The notes under the pieces: model-generated
The model's input: the letters and a program-made list of their open reading frames with translations, nothing else
Told to the model about the DNA's origin: nothing
The model's database searches: none
Translations under genes and position numbers: made by a program
Part shown: piece after piece, positions 39,267 through 51,656 of the stretch
How the letters are laid out: each line of letters begins with the position of its first letter
Numbering within the stretch: position 1 is the stretch's first letter
Assembly (NCBI GenBank): GCA_030704615.1
Contig: CM060732.1
Location: 73,327,053-73,391,052, forward strand
Direction of reading: 5' to 3'
Origin: Takakia lepidozioides
Taxonomy: Eukaryota; Streptophyta; Takakiopsida; Takakiales; Takakiaceae
Length of the DNA: 64,000 bases

Positions 39267-42104
39267 TCACCAGTAATCCCCACAAGAACAAACACCATCT
39301 TGGAAGTGATGAAAGCGGTTGGCGTCCCTTACAATAACTGCTCGACCAACGATCTTGGAGATGAACTTGGTGGCAGTGTGGCAGTCACCACACACCCGGA
39401 GGTTCTTGATGATTCGGATAGGTGTCCCAGGGGGTGTGCTGATGAGTCCAAAAGCAATGGCCAGCTTCTCACTGTGGTGGTGAAGAGAAAGTTCCTTTTG
39501 CTCTTCCTCCAAATCATGCAAGACGAAGTGTGTGTCAGGCACATACCCAGCCTCCCTCATCCCACTGGACAATCTCCTCAGCTCAGCATGGATCTCCTCA
39601 ATTTGTGGATGTAATTTGTCTTCTACGAAAAAGGTATGCACCTGGTTGTCCACCTCAATGCAGCTGCACCCTGGCTCCTTTCTGATACACCTTTCCTCCA
39701 TCATTTTCCTCACTTCTGCTTTATCACCCCACCTACCAGCTGCAGCATAGATGTTCGATAGTAGAACATAAGCTCCAGCATGCCCAGGATCAATCTTCAG
39801 AATGGTTTTTGCTGCACGCTCTGCCACTTCCACATCACCATGTACTCTACAGGCACCAAGCAAGGCCCTCCACACCCCCACATCTGGTTTGACCGGCATA
39901 TTATTAAGGAAGTCCTCTGCCTCATCCAATCGCCCTGCACGGCCAAGAAGGTCTACCATGCACCCAAAATGCTCAACTGTAGGCTTAAGACCATGATCTT
40001 GACTCATAGAATCCAAATAATGACAGCCTTCTTCCACTAGACCAACATGGCTACATGCAGAGAGAAGAGATATAAAGGTGACACGGTCTGGCTTGAAGCC
40101 CTCCTGTTGCATTTGGTCAAATAATTGCAGGGCTTCCTTACCACACCCATGTTGGGCACATCCTGCGATCATTGCACTCCATGACACCACGTCTCGTTGA
40201 GACATATTCTTGAATACTTCACGTGCATCATCCATGCTCCCACATTTGGCATACATGTCAACAAGAGCTGTGTCCAAAGTGATAGATGACCCAATCTCCG
40301 CTTGGATGATGTGAACATGGACCTGTTTGCCCTTTTCTAGGGCTCCTAGATTGGCACACGCACTGAGGACAGAAATAAATGTGACCATGTTAGGCGGCAC
40401 CCCTTCCAATTGCATTTGCTCGTAGACCTCGAAAGCCTCCCTACCACAGTCATGCTGGGCATATCCTGCAATCATTGTACTCCATAAAACCACATCTCGG
40501 TCAGACACATCATCGAACACTTCACGTGCTTCATCCATGCTCCCACATTTGGCATACATGTCAACAAGGGCAGTCTCCAGTTTAATGTGTGAAGCAATTC
40601 CAGATTTGATGATGTCATAATGGACCTCTTTGCCCTTCTCCAGAACTACTGGGCTGGCACACACATTGAGGATGCAAATGAAGGTATCCCTGTTGGGCAT
40701 CACCTCTTCCCGATGCATTTGGTTATAGATCTCAAAAGCCTCCCTAAAACAGCCCTGCTGCACATATCCTGCAATCATGGTGTTCCAAGAGACTACATTT
40801 CGTTGAGCCATATTGTCAAACACTTGACGCCCATCCTTCATGCTCCCACACTTAGCATACATGTCAGCAAGGGCAGACTCCAGAACAGCATCTGGCACAA
40901 ATCCAGCTTTGATGACCTCAGCATGGACCTCTTTGCCCTTTTCCAGGGCTCCTAGACTGGCACACACTTTGACAACGCAAATGAACGTGACCCTGTCTGG
41001 CTTCGTACCTTCCCGTTGCATTTGCTCATAGATCTCCAAAGCCTCCCTACCACATTGATGCTGTGAGTATCCTGCAATCATGGTGTTCCATGAGACCACA
41101 TCTCGTTTACCCATGTTGTCAAACACATGACGGGCGTGCTTTCTGCTTCCGCATTTGGCATACATATTAAGAATGGCATTCTCCAGTCTAATAGATGACC
41201 CAATTCCAGCCTTGATGATGTCAGCATGGACTAGTTTGCCCTTTTCCAGGGCTCCTAGGCTAGTACACGCATTGAGAACACAAATGAATGTGACCCTATT
41301 GGCCGTCACCCCTTCCTGTTGCATTTGTTCATAGATGTCAAAAGCCTCTCTGGCACATCCATGCTGAGCATATCCTGCAATCAATGTACTCCATGATACA
41401 ACATTCTTTTCTGCCATTTTGTCAAACACATGTTGCGCATCCTTCATGCTCCCACATTTGGCATACATGTCCACAAGGCTATTCTCCAGATTTACATATG
41501 ACCCAATTCCAGCTTTGATTACGTCAACATGGACTTCTTTGCCCTTTTCCAAGACTCCCAGGCTCGCACATGCATTGAGAACGGAAATGAATGTAACCTT
41601 GTCAGGCATCACCCCTTCCTGCTGCATTTGCTCATAGATCTCAAAAGCCTCTCTACCACGCCCATGCTTGGCATACCCAGCAATCATTATAGTCCAAGTA
41701 AACAAAGTTCGTTCAAGCATTTTGTCAAACACCTGGCGTGCATCCACCATGCTCCCGCACTTTGCATACATGTTGACAAGAGTGTTGAGGAGAAGGGTGT
41801 TTGGCTTGAATCCGCTTTGTATGATGTGGACATGCACCTGCTTTCCTTCTGCTAGGTCTTTCATGTTGATACACTCCTGCAAGACAGAGACATATGTACT
41901 GGAGTCTGCCTGAATGCCTCGTTGATTTAACATGTGCAGCTTCTCTTTCAGTGGTTCTGCATTATGTAGCCTCACATCCCCATAAGAGCCAGAGTAGTTC
42001 TGGTTGACTCTCTCTCTTGGTCCTCGTTGTGAAGGAGTGGCGATAGTGGAGGAGTCGCCCCTGCCACCAGTATGAGGTCCAACAAACAGCCATGGGCGAT
42101 TCAA
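39267..42104 (-). CDS. DYW-class pentatricopeptide repeat protein (organellar RNA editing factor)
   Basis: 945 codons without an intron. Residues ~70-690 hold six nearly identical ~101-aa P-L-S triplets, each with NMYAKCGS-type L motifs, a VVSWNTMIAGYAQ-type S motif and a YEQMQQEGV-type P motif. E motifs follow (VWRALLGACRVHGDVE, YVLLSNIYAAAGRW). The DYW deaminase is at ~850-945 with zinc-binding H877-S-E879 and C905-x2-C908, ending in GDYW. Such proteins bind organellar RNA one base per motif and deaminate C to U. The frame begins without an ATG (42104 is TTG; first ATG near residue 58). A splice acceptor-like TGCAG just upstream suggests that the start and transit peptide lie in an upstream exon. 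Confidence 0.93.
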   Translation of the reverse strand: MNRPWLFVGPHTGGRGDSSTIATPSQRGPRERVNQNYSGSYGDVRLHNAEPLKEKLHMLNQRGIQADSSTYVSVLQECINMKDLAEGKQVHVHIIQSGFKPNTLLLNTLVNMYAKCGSMVDARQVFDKMLERTLFTWTIMIAGYAKHGRGREAFEIYEQMQQEGVMPDKVTFISVLNACASLGVLEKGKEVHVDVIKAGIGSYVNLENSLVDMYAKCGSMKDAQHVFDKMAEKNVVSWSTLIAGYAQHGCAREAFDIYEQMQQEGVTANRVTFICVLNACTSLGALEKGKLVHADIIKAGIGSSIRLENAILNMYAKCGSRKHARHVFDNMGKRDVVSWNTMIAGYSQHQCGREALEIYEQMQREGTKPDRVTFICVVKVCASLGALEKGKEVHAEVIKAGFVPDAVLESALADMYAKCGSMKDGRQVFDNMAQRNVVSWNTMIAGYVQQGCFREAFEIYNQMHREEVMPNRDTFICILNVCASPVVLEKGKEVHYDIIKSGIASHIKLETALVDMYAKCGSMDEAREVFDDVSDRDVVLWSTMIAGYAQHDCGREAFEVYEQMQLEGVPPNMVTFISVLSACANLGALEKGKQVHVHIIQAEIGSSITLDTALVDMYAKCGSMDDAREVFKNMSQRDVVSWSAMIAGCAQHGCGKEALQLFDQMQQEGFKPDRVTFISLLSACSHVGLVEEGCHYLDSMSQDHGLKPTVEHFGCMVDLLGRAGRLDEAEDFLNNMPVKPDVGVWRALLGACRVHGDVEVAERAAKTILKIDPGHAGAYVLLSNIYAAAGRWGDKAEVRKMMEERCIRKEPGCSCIEVDNQVHTFFVEDKLHPQIEEIHAELRRLSSGMREAGYVPDTHFVLHDLEEEQKELSLHHHSEKLAIAFGLISTPPGTPIRIIKNLRVCGDCHTATKFISKIVGRAVIVRDANRFHHFQDGVCSCGDYW

Positions 42105-44294
42105 CCCTTCAATCCTGCATGACTCAAAATTGTTACTTAAGACTCAAAGTCACATAATACATCTCAGCTCCCAGGTGAAAAGATCTCTTCACGAGCACAG
42201 GTCTTGTTAGGGATGGAGTATTAAGGCAATTGAAATGAGAATAAACTGTTACCAATTCTACCAGGTTTTTTGGAACCCTGAATCATCATCAAGACAATAC
42301 CCGCTGTATTCTCGGCCTTGAGCTCTAGGTTGTACATCAACATTAGACCTGTCACCCGTTTGTGCCCAACCTTGTTTCCTCGCACCTAGCTCTGCTTTCA
42401 CCCAAGGAGGGTTTTCCCAACTCTCAATGCAAAGGATCTCCTTTGTGAGCTTATGTCGGAAGTCTGGTGATCTTGGACTTTTCTGTCAACATCAGGAGTG
42501 GACAGCTGAGGGACGATAGCTAGCCTCCCACGGACAAAGCTGCAAACACCGAAAACCCTATGCATATCTTAAATAAGGTTAAATATGAGCCAACGCCATT
42601 AGTAACCTAGTTTCATGCCTGGATGATCATTTAGGTGATAAGTAAAGAGTAACAAGGATAAGACTTTGCAGCATTTACAAGATGGGTGAGAAGAATTGAA
42701 GCAATCAACTGGAGATACGATCTGGTCCACAAAACATCATCATGCCAGCAAATACCAACTCTTGCCTCACCTGTCCAAACCTAATATCCCACCACTGCGA
42801 AGGATCTGAGAAGAACTGCTGCCAAAAGCGTTCTATGCTTATTCTTGGGTCTGCACGCACACTACAGCACATGTTTTAGCAGCTCTTAGTCTTATTCAGT
42901 TAAGTGATAACGTTAGTTTGCATGGAATTAAATTCTCCCTCTGTGTCTCTCGTTGGAGCACAGTGTGACCATTGTAATGGCAGCAGCACCATGTGTCCGC
43001 TAGAGCAACCAACAACATGTTTTCTAGAACGATTGTTTACTTCCCCTGTAACAGAATTGTGGCTATGAGCAAGCGTTATGTCGTCTCTAAGCTGAAATCA
43101 GTGCAATCGCGACATGGAACCTGGATCGCTCCGACGCACACAGATTACAAACCGAGTAGAACAGGAAAGGGAAAAAGGGAAGGCAAAAAATTACCTCCGA
43201 TCAGTTCCCCTGGATACTGCGAAACCGTCACAGCCATCACTTGCAAGGATGTCAGACCCCACATTGCCAAGTTGGATGTCCATTTCAGCTCAACATTGCG
43301 GCCAGGCAATTCGACGAAGACCCACCATGGCTACCTACCCAGTACTCAAGGGAGTTTGTGGTGGTGATGGTGGAGGAATGAAGCTACTGTCAACACATAT
43401 AAGGGAGATTTACAAATGCGCAAAGTGGGTGCAGGTGCATGTTGGAGATCTCTTGTTCTTGGAAAGTAGATCTACACATCAACTAAGTTTCATCAATCAA
43501 ATTTTCTATGCAGCCTGCATTTGTTGTTGGCCCTGGCCCCAAGCAACTTCACCAAAAATTCATTTCAAGTTTTTTGGCATAGATCAATTGTTGTAGGATG
43601 CAAGTAAACATCAATATGTAATGGATAAATATTGTAGAAGGGTTTTGATAATGCAGAGGTCTAGGTGTGTCTACATGTGAAGGGATGGTGTATTGTGAGA
43701 GAGGAATAGAAACTGAGTTGTGTGTGTCGTGTGGGATGACAGCAGCTTAAGGTCTTGCGTCCACGTTTCTTTGCTGCATCCTCCAACATGCATATTCGAT
43801 CTGTGTGCATGTGCATGAGATAAGAGGAGGAAAGAAAAGTTTTCTAGGCTTTACACACGGCTCGACTCTGAAACACAGTTAAATCAAGCAGTGGGTCGAG
43901 GTGCGCCACAGGGTTCTCTGCACAATGACCTGTAATCAAGCAGTGGGTCCATGGCTGTTGACGTGCTCGTTCAAGGAGTGGATGCAACAACGACTGCACT
44001 GCTTGACAAGAAGAACGAGGAAAAAGTAACCTCGCCAAAGCTAGAAAACAATAATAGGAAACCTCCCAGAACGCTGCATTGGGCAGCAGAAAACAACCGT
44101 GGTGCACTGACAGGAATCCACCCTCTACGAACCAGGCACAGAAATGATCCGGGAGCATAAAGACACAGAGAAAGAGAGAGACAAACGAAAGTCTCTTAAA
44201 GACACCCCCTTGTAGATGACTACGAAGGACGTACCGCAAGAGCTTCAGGGATATGAATGATATGAATATTGAAGTCACAGATGAACGTGATCAC
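42105..44294. other. PPR upstream region, no second gene recognised
   Basis: May contain the PPR 5' exon and promoter on the minus strand. Plus-strand frames at 42993-43367 and 43114-43596 overlap each other and show no domain, so I do not call them. Confidence 0.5.
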
Positions 44295-44991
44295 CAGCGG
44301 TTTTTTTTTCATTTAAGAACTTGAGCCACGTTGGCTCCTGGCTGGCCTATGAGGCAGATCAATTGACGATTCTATGGCATGTGATCTCGATCCTGTTGTG
44401 AGAATGTTTGATGAGTTATATGCGAACTCAACTAATGTAGTGTTCGGTTTGTGGGAGCGACAAGGGAGGTAATTTTTTCTAAGTAACAACGACACTGCAT
44501 ATTGCAAAGCCTAGCACAACTCTGTCACATGGATACAATCCATTGACAAATATGACTAATCTTGTCCAACATCAGCAATCTGCTCAAAGGCTCAAAAGCC
44601 TCATGTGCCTGTGCAAGTCTGCTTAAATGGAAGTTCTTGACATGGATACTTAGGCGGGTAAGCGAAACTTAAATGAGAGTTCCCTCCATAGCTCGACCCC
44701 TTGGCGAAAGCAAGAAGAGTTTGAACCCAAGGCTTTGCTCCTTGCGCAGGCAGGGTTTTTAGAAATCGAAAGGCAAGATCATCTGGATCTAATGAACCCA
44801 GATGGCATGTGGCTCTTTCCATGTGCTACAGTTGTACGGGCGCGGCGTCCTCATTGCAACGACATGATGGCATTAGGGAGGGCAGTAATGCGAAACGGTG
44901 CCATATTTTAACCCATAATTCCTTTTGTAAATTTAGTGAGGCCAATTTCTGGATCGAAAAGTAGCGAAATTTCACGCAAAAAAAAACGCTG
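44295..44991. mobile_element. hAT-like non-autonomous element, copy 2 (younger)
   Basis: Starts CAGCGGTTTTTTTTTC and ends GCAAAAAAAAACGCTG, forming ~14-bp terminal inverted repeats. It is flanked by a perfect 8-bp duplication GTGATCAC (44287-44294 and 44992-44999). hAT elements make 8-bp duplications. At 697 bp it has no transposase. It is closely similar to 32577-33265. The next 470 bp (44992-45471) show nothing but the 3' flank of the transporter gene. Confidence 0.85.
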
Positions 44992-45471
44992 GTGATCACC
45001 ATGGAATATGTTTGGAAGTATATAGAATTATATCTTCATTTCCAAAGATCAAAGCATTTGCCAAAAAGGTGACCTTGGGTGGTGAATGTGCAGAATTTTT
45101 GGTGAAATCTCTGTAGAACCTTAGGGGTCAAAGGGTTGACAACATAGTTCTCAAGAATATGTTTGAAACTTTGACTCAGCTGAACAGTGATGATAGTACA
45201 GTACAATGTCCGGTCTCTTTCACATCTTCTCAGGCTAAAATCACTTTTGTTTATATTTAACTCAAGGTGACAAGCGAGCAAATTCTTCAACTTAGTGGGA
45301 CCTGTTTGTTCTGAGCAAAACGTTTTGGAAGATGGTCTGGCTACTACTAGATTGACCTGAGCCTTGCTCACAATAGTCAAGGTCAATAGCCAAGAACCAA
45401 TAAGCTACACATTCGGTCCTGTCATCCTACATGTGAATCTCATGTAAATAGCATCATAATAATGTATGTTA

Positions 45472-48400
45472 TCAGAGGCCAACACATTTCACCCAGTTGA
45501 AGAATCTACCCAGCCCAAATGGTAGGCCATAGTCCTTCACAAGAGAAGGTTCATTTCTGGCAGTCCTACCTTTGCTCCAGACATAGAGACCCCTCTCATG
45601 CCGGCTACCTGGCACTGTGTTGTCTAAAATAAAAGCAACCAGGAAGGCAATCACCATATGTAACGACAATATGGTGTTCAGCACAAAGTTAACCTGCCAA
45701 AAACAAGCCCACCCCACCCATCAATCCTCTACCCTTATCAATCCTTCATATCCATCCTTCAGGTCCTCTGCAGACATAGAACATCAGAAGACTACAAGCC
45801 AGTGAGTCTTTCCTCTCATGCACAGTGGGGTTCCAAGATGGCTACATACCTTTCCAAATTTGGTGTGGATCGGACCATGAGCCGCAACAATGTACTGTTG
45901 AAAGTAGATGGGCACCCCTAGTGTTGGGTTACCACCTGCATTGTACTGCTGGAAGTATGCTGGCACTGAGAGTGAGAGAAAGAGTGATAACCCCACAATC
46001 AACACATTGCGAGAGCTCCCTGTTTCACTGTATCGCAAGTTAGATAGGCCTAGAGCTGCCAGCATCGTCCACATGACCACCAGCAGCCCTGCAGCTATTA
46101 CTTGTGGGATTGATGCAAGAAAACCACCTAATTTTCCTGCAGGTCACAATTAGATAATCTGTCAATAATCCATGGAATGCAATCCTCAGCAAATACATAA
46201 GGAGATCACTCTTTTGACAAACGAATCTCCGTTCAGTGAAACTAAACTCACCCACTGAAACCCTGCTCAGTGTCTATTTATGGTCCAAACCTGATGTGGG
46301 ATAACAGTGTGTTGCATCTTTGTACAACAAATTTCTCATACACTCAGTGCTACACTCTCAGCTTCTACACATCACACAAACCACGATTTCTTTTCATCAC
46401 CAGTTTTCGATGAGAAGTCTCAATTTGCTACCGTTGACACTTGACACCATTCCGACAGCCAGATTCCAATTTCCATTTTCAATGGCCATTCAGAATCTCT
46501 GCTAAGAGGAAACTTTTAACCTTGCAAACCTTTTCTACCTATATATATATGAAGTGGAAAAAAACCTACATGCTACCATTGAAAATTTTGAAGTTACAGA
46601 CGACTGCCATTCCAATATTGAAGAACCTACCAATGATAGACTTAATTTTGAAATAATACTCACCAACAACAGACGCAACAATTAAGAGGCAAGCACCAAA
46701 CTCCACCGCATGGCGACTGCCCATCTTGGTGACTGCGATCGTGTGTACATTCTCTGTAAGCGTTGTGGCACCGGTACCAGTGCCCCAAAGTCCCGCTAAG
46801 ATGCTTGTCAAGCCTTCCAAGCCTATGCCTCGGCTGACTACTCCTGGGGGAGGTGCTCTTGATGCAACCAACAGAGATGTAGCATGGTATGAGCCCACCT
46901 AAAACATTGTGATCCATCACGAATTAGCAACCTTGTTGGCACCACAACAACTACATTTGTCATGGGACAAGTTCCGTGTGGCAAGCATACACAACCCACT
47001 CCAATTTAAGTGTCTTCAAGTGAGTTGATGACTAATATTTGAACATGATCTGGAAGACCACCATCTATTGCCAGCAGTGAAACTAATTGGCAACAGCTGC
47101 CCAGTTGTTCTTCCGATATCCCTCTGGCAACCTCATGTCTGACGAGTATGTTATCACAATATACCACGTGATCACCTTCATCTTCAAGAAGTGTTACAAT
47201 GTAAACATGTGATGTGCACTCTGTTGAGATAGAGCCATACTTAGCAGGAAGACCAATTAGATATTTTCATCCTACCTCCTTGCACCTTACCCTCATATCC
47301 AATATGGCCTTGAATAACATATCCGAGAAGATTCCCAATATCGAAGATTACGCCTAGTTCATTGTAATGCTCACAAGCAATAATCACATCCTTGGGCTAT
47401 CACTCATGCTCAAATATCTGGTTAGACCAAGTCTACTTACCGAGTCCACTGAAGCGATAAGTGATGCCGCAATCATGACAACTGCTGTTTGCCAATGAAA
47501 TGTTGGGATACCCCATTGGAATGGATATGGAAACCAGAACCAATGTGCATCCTTGAGTGCAGTGGAAGTATCAGTCCGGCAATGCAACATGGTTAGCATA
47601 TGTTTCTCACAAGCAACAGTCGTGTTTGCATGCTGGTGCTTGAAATCGCAGCCTTTGTAGGTGTAAAACTTGCTCTCAGTTAGCAGAAAAGCATAGGCCC
47701 ATACTATTCCCAGGCCCAAAGGTACCTGCCATACATACGTTCAATGTACCATTGGCACTTGTCAACTCACTGTTTGCATCTGTGTACAGAAAGAACAGTG
47801 TTTAAAGAGAGATTGGAAGAAGGAACTCAAATGCCTACAGTGCAGGTTAGTAGCCAAAGGCATAGAGCACTAGCAGGCAAAGCAATATAAATTTTGTTTC
47901 AAAAACCTCACTTTGCATTGAATTGGGTCTCTACATGGTAAAATGGTAAACAGTGCAGGTGAGAGGAGCCTCAGAACACACCGCGTATACTTGAAATATT
48001 CGGTGGCCAAAAACTGAAATTTTGCGCAGATACTGCAACCAAGCACAAGGCAAGTCTCTGGTAAGGTCCTTCCAGTAAACAACAAACCATTTTAATGTGT
48101 ACACAGAAGGTTCTTAAAAGGCCTTTTAAGGACATAGAAAGTTCCCAATTTGATTTTTTTGGCAGTCTATGGTAGAACTGGTTCTAACTTGAGGACATTT
48201 TCCAGACTGTAGAGACAGCTTGACTGATAAATTGCTACCTATTAAAACGAATGGCGGCACAATTTGAAGGGGCTGTAAGTCTCATCACGACTTACCAGTG
48301 CAAAAAACACGACTAATAGAATTTGGGGAATGCCGATCTCCGCACAGGTGCTAACCACTGGGAAACCATACGCAAAAAAGGCTAGTCCTACTGCTGTCAC

Positions 48401-51400
48401 CGTCGGTGCCACCACCACCGGATTGATCAACCTGCAAGTCCATCCATTGACTACCCTTAAATCCCCTCTGCAATGCAATTTCGTCTACCAATTTCTAGAA
48501 GCTCCAAATGGACAGGCTTAGACTTTGGCTTTAAGCAACAATAGTAAACCAGTTTACTGCTCTCACCCATCTAGCCTCTCTTTGACAACAAGGAACTTGC
48601 TTGCACCTTTGTGTAGCATGAAGACTTACAATAAAATACTCAGTAATTACAAGGAGCATACTAGTATCCAAGAGCCTAGTAAACTCTGCATATACATATC
48701 TCCATATGCAAGTAAGCTATCTCCGAGTGTCACCATGACACGGCGCGTGACTGGCAAGCTCCAGCACTCAAACTGCCTTCATGCACGGTGGTGCATTGTA
48801 AAGTCACCATATATACCCTATGAAAGAAGCTACCTACTCTTGATACATCACTACCATGTCAAGACAAATCCTTCTTGATTGCCAATCCTAGACAATCGTT
48901 CAGTACCTCAGAAGGATTGACATCAGGCCACTGTAACCCAGTAAAGCCTGGAAAGCAGAAGCAATTAAAATGGCTCCTTGCAATTCTCTCATGGTTTTCT
49001 TGAATCTCTGCACAATAGTGAGGTCCGTACTTAGTCAGTCCTATCTGCTGTATATATAAAACAATTCCAAATGATGCTATTTATCCAAGATAAAATAAAA
49101 AATCAAGTGAAGCGCAATTTAAAGAGGTCTCTTAAAAAGTGGCCCTTTCAGATAAAGAAACCTAAACCACTTGCAATATACACCAACTCGAGACAGTCAT
49201 ATTCTTCAAATCCAGTAAGCAAAATGATGGTTACATTGATATGACAGGTGAGGGAGGCCACTCTGGTGAAGAGGAATACTTGGATGTAAGGAATTAAGCA
49301 GAGACTTTGCAATGAGCATCGTAAGACAGGAGCAACAAATTACAACCAAACCACTCTTCTGGAGGAGCCAATACTTGCCCTGGAAAATCTAGAAACATTT
49401 GAGGAAGAACAAACTTACATCTTCTTTGAGGTTTACAAATTCAGAAGAGAAAATAATAGCAAGAGCTGGAGCAAGATAGACAAATGAAGGTCCTTGAATA
49501 AGTGGCAGCCTTGATCCAAAAAAAGAATGCAGTAGTGTAGAGATCCCCGACACCAGAAACATACTTGAAATGACCTTGGCTGTTTCCTCCTGCAACATGA
49601 GAAAGGCCTTGTGATGAGAAACAGTTGCAAGCCACTTTGAGAAAGCCCTTGAACAAGCTTGTGTCGTAAATCTTCTAAACTCCGTAAATTTCAGGAGATC
49701 CCACAATTATACTATCTGAAGAGAATTAGCTGCTATGTAGCTTCTATCTACTAGTAGTGCCTCTGTGCACCTGACCTTTGTGAGGGTACTTAGGAGCACC
49801 AGAGCAGTCAGCGGTACTTGCAAGTACCGCAAACCTGACAACAACTTTATCTATAAGACTTCCAGTAGTACACAATTTGCATACAGAGGGCAAGGGACTG
49901 TATTTAGAGTTTTAACGGAGGCCATGGTGCATACCCCCAGAGACAGATGGCCATGGAGAGAGAGTGACAGAGAGAAAGCATTGTTCAACACTAACGATAC
50001 CTGTTAGAGAGAGAGATAGTAACAACACCTACATAAAAACAGAAGGGGAGATGGTTGTTACTCACGCCAGTACCACCCATCGCCGGTATAAGAACGAGTG
50101 GAAGCAAAATGAGCGAGCCAGCTATGGAGAAATAATGCTGGATGCCATATAGAATTAGGGGAACTGCAGAGAAGAGACACACAGAAAAAATGTGTGTAAG
50201 TCTGTGAAATCACGTGAATGCTGATTCCAAGCATTTCAAAATTTGTTGATTTAGCTAGACTGCCAACAATATTCTGTCGTTTTGGCTTCTGGGTTTTCAA
50301 GGTATCAATAACTCGAATTCAATTATCAACATAATTCTATATATTTCTGACTGATTTGTCAAGCATAGTCTATGCTGAGGAACCACCGAAGGACTACAAA
50401 AGGTTGATTTCGAGCCCACCACATTGACCAGGAATGACATGTATCCATGTACATGTGGAGTAAACTCCACACTTACATTGCAAAGTTTATGTCAGAGTGT
50501 GTTCTTAACCCTCTGAGGATCAAAACTAAGTATCAGACGAGTACCATCATCTGCACAGCAGTGACTAGCTCTTAGAAGCTTCCGACTTCATCTGGTCCCT
50601 TTGGCGGATGCCATGTAGTATAAAAATGCATGCTCATAAACATAGGCATATATGAGTTCCTGCAAGTATATGTCAGGAAAAGCAAGGGATGATGTTGGCT
50701 AGCACTCAAAGATGGGTGTAAAGAGTTAACAAACTTTTGCATCTAAACAACTTCAAACTTCCACAGCTAGGTAGGAAACTTAAGATCAGAACAGGGGAAT
50801 GGGGTCGGTGGCACAAGCAGGCATAGGCAAGGAGCGGAGCCTCATTTGGGACGTGTATGTACATTCAGACAGCACAAACTCTACAATGCAAGTAGAGTTA
50901 CCGGCCAACGGCCTTAGCTACCGTTTCACGTAGGATAAAAAAGAACAGAGGGGGAACCTGGAAGGCCCAGTGAAGAAGGGGAATAGTCCACTCACAGAGT
51001 CCGGGTGTCTCGCGGAGCTCATAGTTCATGTGAGACGGTTTTGACATTCCATAGTCATCTGCGTCTTGAGATTGAGACATCACGTCAGCTTCAGAATCTT
51101 TGTACATTCTCAGGGGCTCTATTCGAAGCTGTCCACTGTTGGGCGCGCTGCTCTGCACACCACTTACATTTTCCGAATCACTCGCCTTTTTGCCTGGAAA
51201 AAAAGGTCCGGGAGCATCGGCATCACCTACTTTCTTGCCGGGAAGAAAAGGTCCCGGAGCAACGACTGGACTGGAGGCAGGTACTCCAGCAGCTGGGGGC
51301 GCACTTCTCGTCTTCTCAGTCTCATTGGATCCATTTGTATGCCCGCTGTTGCCATTCTCAAGGTCTCTCGCAGCGGGCTGTTCTGCATAATTAGCTTTCT

Positions 51401-51656
51401 TCGGGGGGCCACTTTCCAAGTCACTGACCGCAGTAGTAGCCGCGCTGTCTCCAGATGCGGTACTTCTGTAACCAGTGCGACGGGCCCAGGAACCAAGTGC
51501 TCGTGGATTATAACTATGGTCAGCAGGCAACGGTTCCATTCTCGGTGGCCAAGGCCCAGGTCTCTTGCCTAGAGATGGAGACTCGGGGTCATGATCGCGA
51601 GATTGGGACACTCGCGAGGGTGGTGAGCCGGGCATGCTTCCCAATGCTGTGACCAT
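45472..51656 (-). CDS. NAT12: Nucleobase-ascorbate transporter, NAT11/12 type
   Basis: Ten exons join to 748 codons in one frame: 51656-50996, 50163-50066, 49589-49419, 49007-48907, 48431-48296, 48032-47982, 47725-47441, 46898-46664, 46136-45850, 45693-45472; all introns are GT-AG. A ~220-residue polar, proline/serine-rich cytosolic N-terminus, typical of the NAT11/12 subgroup, precedes ~12 membrane segments. TM1 has YGIQHYFSIAG (the QH motif). Others include LPLIQGPSFVYLAPALA, LINPVVVAPTVTAVGLAFFA and GTGATTLTENVHTIAVTK, the NAT signature with the subgroup's H in place of G. The end AFILDNTVPGS...ERGLYVW is conserved. It is predicted to move uracil, purines or related bases with protons; the substrate is not known. 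The symbol denotes the closest subgroup. Confidence 0.92.

Noticed and set aside
42993-43596. Two overlapping plus-strand frames of 124 and 160 codons
   Set aside because: Different frames of the same DNA, no domain, and no intron or start context support.
46320-46660. Plus-strand frames opposite the transporter gene
   Set aside because: They lie in an intron of the minus-strand gene and have no coding character.
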